The notes below the pieces were generated by a model. That model ran no database searches, had not been told where the DNA came from, and was given only the letters and a program-made list of their open reading frames with translations. 64,000 nt of DNA from Turicibacter bilis (GTDB taxonomy: Bacteria; Bacillota_I; Bacilli_A; MOL361; Turicibacteraceae). This document shows positions 52,805-62,642 of this stretch, one piece after another (the stretch's first letter is position 1; every line of letters starts with the position of its first letter). The stretch lies in NCBI RefSeq assembly GCF_024499055.1, contig NZ_CP071249.1, positions 1,054,001 through 1,118,000 on the forward strand, written 5' to 3'. A program made the position numbers and the translations under genes.

Positions 52805-53716
52805 TTATCGTTTTTGGCGATAATTTGTTCCTGTAATGGCCACAGGGGTTGTTAAAGCTTTAATGCGTTCTAATACACGAGCTCCTTTAATTTCTTCCAC
52901 TTCACCTTTTTGCGTATAGGAATAATGATGTTGAAGCTGATTATAATCGAGATTTGAAGTAAAGAAGGTTGGCAATCCTTGGTGCATACGATAGTTTAAA
53001 ATTCGCCCCAACACTTCGTCACGCATCCAGCTCGTCATGGACTCACTTCCGATGTCATCAAGCATAAGCACTTCAATTTGTTTTAATTGCTCAATCTTAT
53101 CATACGCACTACTGTTTTCACTATTAAATCCTGATTTAATTTCAGCAATTAATTCTGGAAAATAAACAAGTCCACAAACAATTCCTCGTTGAGATAAAAT
53201 GTTAGCAATTGCACTTAACATATATGTCTTTCCAGTTCCAAATGGACCATATAGATAAAGCCCACGCCCTTTTTTTGTCGTCATATATTCATGGATGAAC
53301 AACGATGCCTTTTCATAAAACTCGGCACGCTCCGGATCCATAATAAATTGTTCGAAATTTGCATTTAAAATATCAGCCGGCATATGGAAACTCTTAATAT
53401 TTTCTAAATGTTTTTGATTTAACGCATACTGACATGGCGTATACGCCACCTTTAATTGCTTATAAGAAGGTTTCAGTGTTGGATAATGGCCTTTAATAGG
53501 TTGCCTACAACTATTTAATCCTACACATCCGTTACACTTTTCTTTATTTCTTAAAAACTCATCTAAATCAGAAATATAATTCGAGATTAAAGATGGATCA
53601 ATGTCATCTTGATATTGATGTAATGCTTTTGCAATCTCAGGTTCATTTAAAATTTCCGTATAAGCTTCCTTCGCCCCTGCTGGTCTAGCCATTAAATCTC
53701 CAATTCGTTGCACCAC
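52805..53716 (-). CDS. dnaI: Primosomal protein DnaI (helicase loader)
   Basis: The product of about 303 residues has an N-terminal zinc-binding part (CNGCVGLNSCRQP and a later C/H) and an AAA+ domain with P-loop GPFGTGKT near 160-167 and Walker B VLMLDDIGSE. DnaI loads the DnaC-type replicative helicase at oriC and at restart sites in Firmicutes. GTG at 53716 has AAAGG six bases upstream; a GTG at 53722 that overlaps the dnaB stop is the other candidate. It follows dnaB with translational overlap, and dnaB-dnaI-thrS is the Bacillus order. Confidence 0.93.
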   Translation of the reverse strand: MVQRIGDLMARPAGAKEAYTEILNEPEIAKALHQYQDDIDPSLISNYISDLDEFLRNKEKCNGCVGLNSCRQPIKGHYPTLKPSYKQLKVAYTPCQYALNQKHLENIKSFHMPADILNANFEQFIMDPERAEFYEKASLFIHEYMTTKKGRGLYLYGPFGTGKTYMLSAIANILSQRGIVCGLVYFPELIAEIKSGFNSENSSAYDKIEQLKQIEVLMLDDIGSESMTSWMRDEVLGRILNYRMHQGLPTFFTSNLDYNQLQHHYSYTQKGEVEEIKGARVLERIKALTTPVAITGTNYRQKR

Positions 53717-53718
53717 TC

Positions 53719-55089
53719 TCACCCTTTCTGATTTAAAAGTTGACTTTGTAATTGTTTCATACGTTCGATCTTTTGTAAATCGTCATCCGTTAATGACTTC
53801 TTCTCTTCGACACGTTGTGCATTTGCCTTTAACCAATCTGGCACTTGTTCTTGTCGTACGACTCGAGCTGTCTTTGGATACACCTTCGCTGCTGCTGGCA
53901 TTGTTTTTTCAATTTCACGTTTTTGTTTTGCTTTTAACATTGTCTTAACTTGTACCATAGCCTTTTCAGTTGTATTAATTTCTTTACGTTGCCATTCACC
54001 CGCAATTTTTTCAACCAATTGTTTTGGCAAACGCCCATCTGAAATATTTAATACATAATCAATTAAAACATTAACAACTCCTGGTGCCATCTGTTGATCG
54101 ACCATTAACCACTCTACTAACTGCCGATCAGCTGGAACGGGCTCTTTTTGGTGATATTTAAAACGTAGGAAATCAATTGGATTTTGCGATAAATGGACAA
54201 GTAATTGCTTTTCTTTTGATAAAGCAGCTTGTGTCTCATCCATAAGTGGCGCCTCCTGTTTAGTTTTTGGCATCTCCACAACCTCAATCGGCTTACCTTT
54301 ATTCAAGAATTGGAAGTATTGTTTCGCTTGCTTGCGGAACACTTCTAAATTCACAAAGCCATCCGTATCAAGGGCATCAAAAATGAGACGCGCTAGTTCA
54401 TGTTCATCTAGCTTATATAAAAAGGCAATTTTATTAATTTGATCTAATAGCTTATCAGATAATATCTGATCATCCATTCCAAACTGCTTCAGTAAGGCAA
54501 ATAACAATTCTTGATCAAATGCTAATTCTAATTTAACACCCTTTTGATTATCCGCCACTGTCGGTAAAGGACTTGCCTGTAAAGTAGCAGAAGAACGCAT
54601 AAGAACCGTTGTATCAAAAACTTCATTGAAAGGTTTTGAAATATTTTGTCCTTGAATGTGTGGGAGTTCTTGAACAAATAATTGTTTTAATTGCTGATAA
54701 TCATGATTTCCAACTTTTAAATTTAAAAAGACGTTAATAATCCCATCATTAAAAAAGGCTTTTGCCTGCATCGGTTTCTTTAAATAATATGTCAAATGAT
54801 GATCTTCTTCGGTGACATACACTTGAATCAATCCAACTGCTTCTAACTTATATCGTAAAGCCAATAAATCTTCTACTCCAACATTTAAAACTTGTAATAA
54901 TAAGTGATGTGAAAATAAAGAGGGACTACTTTTACTAGCTAATGTATTTAAAGTCATATATAAGCTAACGGCCACAGAGCCGATAATAGGTTGATAAAGT
55001 AACGTTAAAATTTGCAATTCTTCCGAAGTCATCATTTGTGTGACACAAAGTTCGAATTCTGTATTCGGTTTAATCATCGTTGTATCCAC
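53719..55089 (-). CDS. dnaB: Replication initiation and membrane attachment protein DnaB (Firmicute type)
   Basis: The product of about 456 residues has two DnaD/DnaB-type regions: an N-terminal winged-helix part (about 15-120) and a C-terminal DnaB_2 domain with PIDFLRFKYHQKEPVPADRQLVEWL near 300. It is the primosome protein that, with DnaD and DnaI, loads helicase, and it is not the helicase itself. Start is one of two GTG codons, 55092 or 55089, with AAGGAG upstream. It overlaps dnaI. Confidence 0.9.
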   Translation of the reverse strand: MDTTMIKPNTEFELCVTQMMTSEELQILTLLYQPIIGSVAVSLYMTLNTLASKSSPSLFSHHLLLQVLNVGVEDLLALRYKLEAVGLIQVYVTEEDHHLTYYLKKPMQAKAFFNDGIINVFLNLKVGNHDYQQLKQLFVQELPHIQGQNISKPFNEVFDTTVLMRSSATLQASPLPTVADNQKGVKLELAFDQELLFALLKQFGMDDQILSDKLLDQINKIAFLYKLDEHELARLIFDALDTDGFVNLEVFRKQAKQYFQFLNKGKPIEVVEMPKTKQEAPLMDETQAALSKEKQLLVHLSQNPIDFLRFKYHQKEPVPADRQLVEWLMVDQQMAPGVVNVLIDYVLNISDGRLPKQLVEKIAGEWQRKEINTTEKAMVQVKTMLKAKQKREIEKTMPAAAKVYPKTARVVRQEQVPDWLKANAQRVEEKKSLTDDDLQKIERMKQLQSQLLNQKG

Positions 55090-55116
55090 CACAAACACTC
55101 CTTCTGTTAAAATGTG

Positions 55117-55145
55117 AAATCCCTATTTAAAATAGGGATTGATTT
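55117..55145 (-). terminator. Hairpin between the 121-residue protein gene and dnaB
   Basis: AATCCCTATTT and AAATAGGGATT stem. T-runs are short; it may end the upstream transcript or only slow it. Confidence 0.6.
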
Positions 55146-55151
55146 CTTATA

Positions 55152-55517
55152 TTATCGGTTTAAAGCAAGACCTTTAAACATTAATCGCTTATCTAATGCT
55201 TGATATAAAGACTGAATGACTTTCTTTCCTTTTCCAAAGCTGATTAGACCTGCTGTATTGACTGTAAAATCCACCGTCGTTTCGATTGGATTAATTTTTA
55301 CAATCGTGACGATAACCTCACAATCTTTACGTTTCAACATTAATTCTTGACGAATATCGTCTTCAAAGGCAACATTGAAATCTAACTCTTTAGCGACCTC
55401 TAACAATCCTGCCTTTGTTTGTTGATAATTATTTTTATAATAGTGTGTCATCAACACCTCATCTGTCGCCCTTTCCCCCGACTCGAAGTGCGTTTTAAAC
55501 ATGTCCATAAATCCCAT
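55152..55517 (-). CDS. Small cytoplasmic protein, function unknown
   Basis: The 121-residue product MGFMDMFKTHFESGERATDEVLMTHYYKNNYQQTK has no signal or membrane segment and looks alpha/beta, with a repeated strand pattern CEVIVTIVKINPIETTVDFTVNT. I do not recognise the family; Bacillus often has nrdR at this site but the zinc ribbon of NrdR is absent. GGGAGG lies eight bases upstream of the ATG. It sits between coaE and dnaB on the same strand. Confidence 0.7.
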   Translation of the reverse strand: MGFMDMFKTHFESGERATDEVLMTHYYKNNYQQTKAGLLEVAKELDFNVAFEDDIRQELMLKRKDCEVIVTIVKINPIETTVDFTVNTAGLISFGKGKKVIQSLYQALDKRLMFKGLALNR

Positions 55518-55561
55518 TTTTAATTCCTCCCATCATTTCATAGCAACTCTATATGTCAAGA

Positions 55562-56179
55562 CTAATCTAAAGAAGTCTGACATGCTTTTTCCCAAAGCAT
55601 CTCAAACATCTCCTCAAATTGAGTTCGTAACTCACTCATGGAGCGCTCATTAGTTAAAACATAATCAGCACGATCTCGCTTTTGTTCGAGTGACATTTGT
55701 GAATTAATTTTCGCTAACGCGTAATCCTCATCAATTCCATCACGCTTCATCAAACGTTTTACTTGAATGTCACGTGGAACATAAACAACTAATGTACAAT
55801 CAGCTAATGATTCAAAATCACTTTCAAACAGTAGCGGGACATCAAGTACTACAAGTTGTTCCCCATTTCGTTTCGCAACTTCAATTCCCTCCACTAGTTT
55901 TTGTTTGACTAGCGGATGAATCATCTCATTTAACTTATACTTTGCCGACTCATCATGAAAAATAATCGAACCTAGTACATCACGAGCTAATTCTCCATTT
56001 TCCTTAATCACAGATGAGCCAAACTCATGCGCTAAATCATACAGTAACTGACTTCCTGGCTTCTGAAGTTGTCTCACAATACGATCTGCATCTAAAACAA
56101 CAATTCCCTTTTCTAAAAACCATGAAGTAACTGTGCTTTTTCCAGATGAAATCCCACCTGTTAATCCAACGACTAACAT
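55562..56179 (-). CDS. coaE: Dephospho-CoA kinase
   Basis: The 205-residue kinase has P-loop GLTGGISSGKST at 5-16, DADRIV (about 30-35), and the family block PLLFES near 114-119. It adds the last phosphate of coenzyme A. Its ATG follows the mutM stop directly, so the two are coupled. polA-mutM-coaE is the Bacillus order. Confidence 0.95.
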   Translation of the reverse strand: MLVVGLTGGISSGKSTVTSWFLEKGIVVLDADRIVRQLQKPGSQLLYDLAHEFGSSVIKENGELARDVLGSIIFHDESAKYKLNEMIHPLVKQKLVEGIEVAKRNGEQLVVLDVPLLFESDFESLADCTLVVYVPRDIQVKRLMKRDGIDEDYALAKINSQMSLEQKRDRADYVLTNERSMSELRTQFEEMFEMLWEKACQTSLD

Positions 56180-57025
56180 TTACTTCATCTCCTTCGCCGT
56201 TAACTTCTGACACGTTGGACAGAAATAGGTCCCACGTCCACCGACTTTAATTTTCTCAATCGGTGTGTGACACTCGTAACAGTTCTCTCCTTTTCGTTGA
56301 TGAACTAACAGCTCATTTTGAAAAGTTCCAGAAACTCCATGCGAGGAACGAAACGTACGAATCGTCGTTCCACCTAATTCAATCGCACGCGCTAATACTT
56401 CTACCGTATATTTTACCACATTTGCAATGTCTTTGTCTGTTAATTCTGAGCTTGAAGTTAATGGATGCAATCGGGCACGATAAAGAACTTCATCGACATA
56501 AATATTTCCAAGTCCACATACAACTGTTTGATCAAGTAACAATGATTTAATCGGTTTCTTTTTGTTCTGAATTTTTTCTTTCACATATGATGGTGTAAAC
56601 TCTGTTGCAAAAGGCTCTAAACCTAACACTTGAAACGGCGCCGTCGTTTCTAAATCAATGGCTTTATCGTATAAATGATACGTTCCGAATTTACGTGTAT
56701 CTTGATATAATAATCGTTTTCCATTTTCTAACGTGAAAATCGCATGAACATGAGGATTTAATTCAAAATCAGAATCCACATAAAAATACTTTCCTTCCAT
56801 TCGTAGATGAGATAACAATTGATAATCATCAAAATGAAAGACTAAATACTTCCCTCGTCGACTCACTTCTTGAATGGTTTGATTAATTAATTTTTCCTTA
56901 AATTCATCTGCACTCATATTTTTTACCATGGGCTCATAACGAAGTTCAATGTCTTTAATGGTTTGACCTTTTACCGTTTGATTCAATGCCTCTTTAACGG
57001 TTTCAACTTCTGGTAATTCTGGCAT
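56180..57025 (-). CDS. mutM: Formamidopyrimidine-DNA glycosylase
   Basis: This 281-residue repair enzyme starts MPELPEVETV, giving catalytic P2 and E3 after Met removal. It has the H2TH region (CGLGNIYVDEVLYRARLHP) and a C-terminal zinc finger CYECHTPIEKIKVGGRGTYFCPTCQ. It removes 8-oxoguanine and other oxidised purines and cuts the strand. AAGGAAG lies before the ATG. Confidence 0.96.
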   Translation of the reverse strand: MPELPEVETVKEALNQTVKGQTIKDIELRYEPMVKNMSADEFKEKLINQTIQEVSRRGKYLVFHFDDYQLLSHLRMEGKYFYVDSDFELNPHVHAIFTLENGKRLLYQDTRKFGTYHLYDKAIDLETTAPFQVLGLEPFATEFTPSYVKEKIQNKKKPIKSLLLDQTVVCGLGNIYVDEVLYRARLHPLTSSSELTDKDIANVVKYTVEVLARAIELGGTTIRTFRSSHGVSGTFQNELLVHQRKGENCYECHTPIEKIKVGGRGTYFCPTCQKLTAKEMK

Positions 57026-57060
57026 ACTATCTAACTTCCTTTTTCGTCTAATCTAGTTGT

Positions 57061-58491
57061 TTATTTATTAATTGACTGATAAATATCAGCCATCATGATT
57101 AATACTGCATTCTCAACTAATTCTAATTCAAATGAATGGTTCATCAGAGGGCCTCGGAACACAATGCTTAACGATGTTGTGGCCTGAACTTCATTCAGTA
57201 ATTCATATACCGCCTGTGTTGAAAGCTCCACTTCGCTCCACTCAATCACACACTCATCAATCCAAACTTGTCTTTTTTGTGTCGAATCAATATCAAAAGA
57301 ATATAATAATTGATTCTCTGCATAAATGTCAACTTGCTCAAAATCATTCAAAAACTCACTATAATAGCCAAGTAAAATTGACATGGTTGCACTTGTTAAC
57401 TCACTATTAGTCACGAGTAAAGGCATCACATTTATATATTGTTCGGCTTGCTCCTCTTCTACACTTTCATCTACTTCTTTTTTCACAGTTGTAAAAGTAT
57501 TGGTTGCAAAAGAAATCACATTAAATGACGTGGTAGCTTGTAATGGAATCCCATTATAAGAGATGATTTGGTGACCATTTTCAGCATTTAAATTTACTTG
57601 AATTTTAGCCGCATACTTGCTCATCACCTTATCTCGACGTTTCATTCGTTGCAAACTAATCTCTGATCTTTTTAACTCAAGTGTCTCCGCATACTGTGTA
57701 CTAAATGAATCAGATATTTGCTGTAAATACGAGATAGCACTTGCTAGTTCATCTTTTGCCAGGAAATCATCAACTGTTTTAATTGCTTCGACATAGAATT
57801 CAGACTCATAGTACCATTTCAAAGCGTTAACTAATTCATCTTGATCCGTTTGCGTCAAGTAATCCAGACGTCGAATCGCTTCAATATAATTTTTTTGCTC
57901 ATAGTACTGATGAGCTTCCGTTAAATATTGATTTTTGATACTTTGAATACATTCACGTCTTTGTATTTTAGCTAGTTCATAATAATATTCGTCGTTAAAC
58001 ATCACTTCTTGATAAGAATCAATTGCCTCCTCAATCAACCCTTGCTGTTGAAGACTGAATCCTTTTAAATAAGCGCGCTGAGATTGATAGTATTTTTCGA
58101 CCTGACCTATCGTCTCTATAACCTCATCATTTGAGAAAAATAATGGTTCAATGACTTGTTCATATTGCAAATACTCTTCATACTCAATCTTTCGAAGCAT
58201 ATAAAGATTCGCATAATATTGATACCGACTAATCATAGCCGGTTCTAAATCGTTCTTAATTCGTTCACGATAATCACTATCAACATTAAGCATACGCTGA
58301 TAGACAGCCCCTACCTGATTAGGTGACACTTCATCGTATAAATAACTTACCAAAAGATTCAATTGATTTCGATACAAAATCACATGATGATTATAATAAA
58401 AAGCACCTCCAAAAATAAAAACAATCGCTAAAACCAATCCAACTTTAAGCGAAAAAAATTGACATCCCCTAGTCTTTTTTACACCCTCCAT
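57061..58491 (-). CDS. Membrane-anchored TPR-like protein, function unknown
   Basis: The 476-residue product has one N-terminal membrane segment (about 16-35) and then a long helical region (about 40-290) with TPR-like pairs such as AYLKGFSLQQQGLIEEAIDSYQEVMF and LTEAHQYYEQKNYIEAIRRLDYL. A C-terminal beta-rich part (about 300-476) has NLNAENGHQIISYNGIPL. Most of the protein lies on one side of the membrane, probably outside. Family not recognised. GGGGTG lies before the ATG. It sits where the polA-mutM link is in Bacillus, next to a decayed gene. Confidence 0.65.
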   Translation of the reverse strand: MEGVKKTRGCQFFSLKVGLVLAIVFIFGGAFYYNHHVILYRNQLNLLVSYLYDEVSPNQVGAVYQRMLNVDSDYRERIKNDLEPAMISRYQYYANLYMLRKIEYEEYLQYEQVIEPLFFSNDEVIETIGQVEKYYQSQRAYLKGFSLQQQGLIEEAIDSYQEVMFNDEYYYELAKIQRRECIQSIKNQYLTEAHQYYEQKNYIEAIRRLDYLTQTDQDELVNALKWYYESEFYVEAIKTVDDFLAKDELASAISYLQQISDSFSTQYAETLELKRSEISLQRMKRRDKVMSKYAAKIQVNLNAENGHQIISYNGIPLQATTSFNVISFATNTFTTVKKEVDESVEEEQAEQYINVMPLLVTNSELTSATMSILLGYYSEFLNDFEQVDIYAENQLLYSFDIDSTQKRQVWIDECVIEWSEVELSTQAVYELLNEVQATTSLSIVFRGPLMNHSFELELVENAVLIMMADIYQSINK

Positions 58492-58601
58492 TAACTACAC
58501 CCCAGCTAAACTACTTTTATAATCATTTTATCATACAACCACTACGCAATTCATCAATTATTCCATTTTTTCACAATGTCATGAACAACATACAACACCA
58601 T

Positions 58602-58636
58602 AAAAAAATGGTGCTTAATTCATTCATTAAGCACCA
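58602..58636 (-). terminator. Terminator of a decayed gene
   Basis: GGTGCTTAAT and ATTAAGCACC form a perfect 10-bp stem with TTTTTTT on the minus strand. The only sequence it could serve is the remnant at 58627-58816. Confidence 0.8.
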
Positions 58637-58816
58637 CCTATCCCATAAAAAGATTCAACAAAAATCAGACGACTATCCTGTTCAAACTAGATAAAATACG
58701 CCTCATCATTAGCCTCACTTTATTTTAAATACTTATATCCCGCTTCAAATAACGACTCATCTTCTAACTTTAAATCTCATTCAATTAGCCACTGTAAAAC
58801 TGTTTTTTCAGCCTCT
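58627..58816 (-). pseudogene. Remnant of an unknown gene, stops in frame
   Basis: One minus-strand frame reads EAEKTVLQWLIE, stop, DLKLEDESLFEAGYKYLK, stop, SEANDEAYFI, stop, FEQDSRLIFVESFYGIGGA and a final stop inside the terminator stem. The text is amphipathic and protein-like. Three point-type stops break it. Family not recognised. polA lies upstream in the minus direction beyond a plus-strand GNAT gene. Confidence 0.6.
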
Positions 58817-58917
58817 CATATTAAATTAAAACCTTTAGAGGATTATAAGAAAATCTATGAATAGATGTTATCCTCCTTTCATAGAATAAGTTATTCTAAA
58901 CCAAACGGAGTGATCTT

Positions 58918-59415
58918 ATGCATGTGATTTCTGTCTCTTCCAACCCCGAGTTTGTAACTCAGGCGATTAGTTATTTCCAGGGAAAATGGGCTTCACCAGA
59001 AAGCCTAAAGGTTTATGAAGATTGTATTCTTCATTCACTCAACACAAAAAGTCCGCTACCTCAGTGGTATCTCCTATTAAAGGAAGATAAAATTATCGGT
59101 TGTGCAGGGTTAATTACAAATGATTTTATTAGTCGAATGGACCTCTATCCTTGGCTATGTGCTCTATACATCGAAGAACATGAGCGCCATCATGCATATG
59201 GCTCAATCCTTATTGAACACATCAAACAAGAGGCAAAAAAACTAGGGTTTAATTCACTTTATCTTTGTACCGATCATATCGGATACTATGAAAAATATGA
59301 TTTTCACTATGTAGGGTTAGGCTACCATCCTTGGGGAGAGACCTCTAGAATTTACGAAGCACAGTTAGAAGAAAAAACAACTAACAACACCCTAACCTCA
59401 ACAAACCGTGATTAA
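58918..59415 (+). CDS. GNAT acetyltransferase
   Basis: The 165-residue protein has LLKEDKIIGCAGLITNDF, LCALYIEEHERHHAYGSILIEHIKQEAKKLGFNSLYLCTDHIGYYEKYDFHYVG. This holds the acetyl-CoA site, with H-A-G in place of the usual Q/R-x-x-G-x-G/A, and the Tyr-rich final strand. Substrate unknown. GGAGTGATCTT precedes the ATG. It lies alone on the plus strand between a decayed gene and polA, with a terminator shared with polA. Confidence 0.83.
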   Translation: MHVISVSSNPEFVTQAISYFQGKWASPESLKVYEDCILHSLNTKSPLPQWYLLLKEDKIIGCAGLITNDFISRMDLYPWLCALYIEEHERHHAYGSILIEHIKQEAKKLGFNSLYLCTDHIGYYEKYDFHYVGLGYHPWGETSRIYEAQLEEKTTNNTLTSTNRD

Positions 59416-59425
59416 TTTAACACAC

Positions 59426-59460
59426 AAAAGGACATCACCAATGAATGGGATGTCCTTTTG
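59426..59460. terminator. Bidirectional terminator between GNAT and polA
   Basis: AAAAGGACATC and GATGTCCTTTT around a 12-base loop, T-runs on both sides. Confidence 0.8.
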
Positions 59461-59483
59461 TTATTATTTATTTAGAATACTTC

Positions 59484-62120
59484 TTACTTAGCATCGTACC
59501 AAGTTGGTCCGTATGAGTAGTCGGCTTTTAATGGAACTTGGAGTTCGACGACGTTTTCCATTGTTTTCGTCACTAATTCAATCATCATATCTAGTTCTTC
59601 TTGTGGAACTTCAAAGATTAATTCATCGTGTACTTGAAGTAATAAACGTGATTTTACGTTTTTCTCAAGCATCGCTTGATGAACATCAATCATCGCTTTT
59701 TTGATGATATCGGCAGCTGTCCCCTGAATTGGAGCATTCATTGCGGTACGCTCACCAAATTGACGAATCGCATAGTTTTTCTGTGTTAATTCAGGAATAT
59801 AACGACGACGGTTAAATAACGTTGAGACATAACCATTAAACTTCGCATACTTCACTGTATCTTCCATATACTGATGAATTCCTGAGTAAGTTTCTAAATA
59901 ATGATCAATATATTTTTTCGCCTCTTTTTGTGTAATATTTAAATTTTCCGATAAGCCGAAGGCACTCATTCCATAAATAATCCCGAAGTTAATCGCTTTC
60001 GCTGAGCGACGTAAATCTGATGTCATCTCTTCTTCTGACACTTTAAAGACATCCATCGCTGTTTTCTTATGAATATCCTCTCCATGTTTGAAGGCATCAA
60101 TTAACGACTCGGTATTTGAAATATGAGCTAAAATTCGAAGTTCGATTTGCGAGTAGTCAGCTCCTAAAATCACCCATCCTTCTTGACTTGGCACAAACGC
60201 ACGACGAATCATGCGTCCCTCCTCTAAGCGAATCGGAATATTTTGAAGATTTGGTTCAATTGAAGAAAGACGTCCGGTTTGAGTCAGCGCCTGGTTGAAA
60301 ATCGTGTGGACTTTTCCATCTTCATAGCACGCTTTTTTCAACCCTTCAATATAAGTCGAATACAATTTCGTTAACGTACGATACTCCATAATTAATTTAA
60401 TAATTGGATGAGCATCACTTAACTTTTCTAATACATCTGCATTCGTTGAATAGCCTGTTTTCGTTTTCTTAACAACCGGTAACCCTAATTTTTCGAATAA
60501 TACCTCTCCTAATTGCTTCGGTGAATTGATATTAAACGGTGCTCCCACATGATCAAAGATTTGGGATTCTAATGCTTCAATACGCCCTTTTAAATCTTGA
60601 CCCATTTCATCTAATGTCGTTAGATCAAGAGACATTCCGTTATACTCCATCACTGCTAGTACTTCAGCAAGAGGCATTTCCATCTCTTCAAATAAACTTA
60701 ACTGCTCTTGTTCTTTTAATTGCTCAATCGCGGTTTCTTTTAACTTAAACACAGCAGTTGCAATATCAATGGAATGTTGGGCCACTTTCTCGATCGGTGC
60801 AACGGCACGTTTCGCCCCTTTTCCATACACTTCTTCATCATATAACACATCGTCATAATCATAATGTAGAGCTACTTTTTTGAATTCATTACTTACATTC
60901 GTTGGATTAATGACATATGTCGCTAATAATAAGTCAAAATCAACACCACGTAAATCAAATCCTTGCCACATTAACGCAACACGTGAACGCTTCACATCAA
61001 ATACTGATTTTTTAACACCTTCATCCGCTAAAAATGACATGAATGCTTGGCTTTCCTTTGCCACTTCAAAAGGCACATAATAAGCGTCTGTCTCATTTAC
61101 AATCGCAATTCCTAAAATATTAGCCTGATGGTAGTTTTCCTCAAAAATCTCTACATGAATTGCACTATTTTGATAACTTAACGTTTCTAACTCTCCCGCT
61201 TCTAAAATGATACGAATCGGTGCTTTCGGCTTTTCTTCTTTTACTTCTTCAAGCTTCATTTTTTTTAGAAAGGCATTAAACTCCATCTCCTTAAAGAAGT
61301 TCATGAGTTCTGCTGTCTCTGGTCCTTGATAGAATAAATCGTCAAATGTAACTGGAAGTGGAACTTCTCTATGAATCGTTGCCATACGTTTACAAAGCAA
61401 GGCCTGTTCAACATTAGCTTCCACTTTTTCTTTCATTTTCCCTTTTAACTCATCTGTATGAGTTACTAGATTTTCAACTGTTCCGAATTGTTTTAATAAT
61501 TTAATCGCTGTTTTTTCTCCAACCCCTGGGATTCCTGGTAAGTTATCTGATGGATCCCCCATTAACCCTTTTAGATCAACAATCTGACTTGGTGATAATT
61601 CATATTTAGCAAAGACTGCTTCTGGCGTAAATGACTCAATATCAGTTACCCCTTTTCGTGTAATATGAACCGTCGTCTTTTCATCGGCCATTTGAAGTAA
61701 GTCTTTATCTCCCGTAATGATATGAATTTTTTCAAAATCCGTTTGCTCACCAAGTGTCGCTAATGTTCCGATAATATCATCGGCTTCATAAGTCGGTAAT
61801 TCTAAACGTTTCACTCCTAATAAGTCTAAATATTTTTTAATTAAATTAATTTGTGAACGTAGTTCATCTGGCATCGGTTTACGTCCATCTTTATAACTAT
61901 CTAAAAACTCATGTCTAAATGTGGTTTTCCCTGCATCAAAGGCCACTAGCATGTGCGTGTGATTATACTCATCCATGACTTTATTCATCATATTGACAAA
62001 ACCATATAACGCATTTGTAAAAATACCCGTGCTTGTCTTCATTAAATTCCCGCTATATGCTGTTGCATAATATGCACGGTACATTAAACTATTTCCGTCT
62101 ATTAAAACTAATGTATTCAT
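59484..62120 (-). CDS. polA: DNA polymerase I
   Basis: The 878-residue enzyme has the 5'-nuclease domain (about 1-290; LIDGNSLMYRAYYA, YEADDIIGTLA, GDPSDNLPGIPGVGEKTA), a 3'-5' exonuclease-like domain (about 310-470) and the polymerase domain with DYSQIELRILAH (motif A), RRSAKAINFGIIYG (motif B) and QVHDELIFEV (motif C). The start at 62120 has AAGGG eight bases before the ATG. The proofreading DxE residues are not visible (the strand reads IHVEIFEEN), as in Bacillus Pol I. It works in repair and Okazaki fragment maturation. Confidence 0.97.
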   Translation of the reverse strand: MNTLVLIDGNSLMYRAYYATAYSGNLMKTSTGIFTNALYGFVNMMNKVMDEYNHTHMLVAFDAGKTTFRHEFLDSYKDGRKPMPDELRSQINLIKKYLDLLGVKRLELPTYEADDIIGTLATLGEQTDFEKIHIITGDKDLLQMADEKTTVHITRKGVTDIESFTPEAVFAKYELSPSQIVDLKGLMGDPSDNLPGIPGVGEKTAIKLLKQFGTVENLVTHTDELKGKMKEKVEANVEQALLCKRMATIHREVPLPVTFDDLFYQGPETAELMNFFKEMEFNAFLKKMKLEEVKEEKPKAPIRIILEAGELETLSYQNSAIHVEIFEENYHQANILGIAIVNETDAYYVPFEVAKESQAFMSFLADEGVKKSVFDVKRSRVALMWQGFDLRGVDFDLLLATYVINPTNVSNEFKKVALHYDYDDVLYDEEVYGKGAKRAVAPIEKVAQHSIDIATAVFKLKETAIEQLKEQEQLSLFEEMEMPLAEVLAVMEYNGMSLDLTTLDEMGQDLKGRIEALESQIFDHVGAPFNINSPKQLGEVLFEKLGLPVVKKTKTGYSTNADVLEKLSDAHPIIKLIMEYRTLTKLYSTYIEGLKKACYEDGKVHTIFNQALTQTGRLSSIEPNLQNIPIRLEEGRMIRRAFVPSQEGWVILGADYSQIELRILAHISNTESLIDAFKHGEDIHKKTAMDVFKVSEEEMTSDLRRSAKAINFGIIYGMSAFGLSENLNITQKEAKKYIDHYLETYSGIHQYMEDTVKYAKFNGYVSTLFNRRRYIPELTQKNYAIRQFGERTAMNAPIQGTAADIIKKAMIDVHQAMLEKNVKSRLLLQVHDELIFEVPQEELDMMIELVTKTMENVVELQVPLKADYSYGPTWYDAK

Positions 62121-62230
62121 TGCATCAACCCTTATCTCTAGCATATTTTTATGCCTTGTTTACTATATTGTACTATTATTTTAACACATCAAAACTGTTT
62201 AAAACATATTTTTACAAGGACGGTGCTCAA

Positions 62231-62509
62231 ATGAATCAAAATTCAAACACAAAATCTCCACAACTCTTTCTACTTTTTAATATTACACTCCTTCTAACCT
62301 TTCCCCTAACCGGAGGCACACCTCTACTTCTTCATCTTTTATCAATAGACTCACTCATTCTGGCTCATTGGCTTCCTGCCATCATCTACTGCAGCATTCT
62401 TAGTTCTAGCTTTTGGGGTAAAAGAAGTGAATATACATCCATGACACGTATCTTTTGTTTTTTATTTATGCTTTACCATCTTATCCACTTATTCTTCAAT
62501 ATCAACTAA
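62231..62509 (+). CDS. Small membrane protein of 92 residues
   Basis: ATG at 62231 follows AAGGACGG with seven bases of spacing. The product MNQNSNTKSPQLFLLFNITLLLTFPLTGG has three hydrophobic segments (about 11-29, 31-60 and 73-90). A longer open frame to 62033 runs antisense to polA and is not used. The gene is divergent from polA. Family not recognised. Confidence 0.55.
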   Translation: MNQNSNTKSPQLFLLFNITLLLTFPLTGGTPLLLHLLSIDSLILAHWLPAIIYCSILSSSFWGKRSEYTSMTRIFCFLFMLYHLIHLFFNIN

Positions 62510-62642
62510 TTTCCATCATAACTGTTGATGACTTTAGGTATGATGTAGTAAATGTATGTTATTCATCTGTTTCTATATAGAACTAAAAAAACTATGATAT
62601 AATATCGTCATAAAAGTTTTTTTGGTAAAGGATGAATTTATT

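Noticed and set aside
55152..55517. nrdR at its Bacillus position before dnaB
   Set aside because: The product lacks the N-terminal Cys4 zinc ribbon and the ATP-cone motifs.
62033..62230. Upstream extension of the 92-residue membrane protein
   Set aside because: It would lie antisense to the polA start region; the inner ATG at 62231 has a proper ribosome site.
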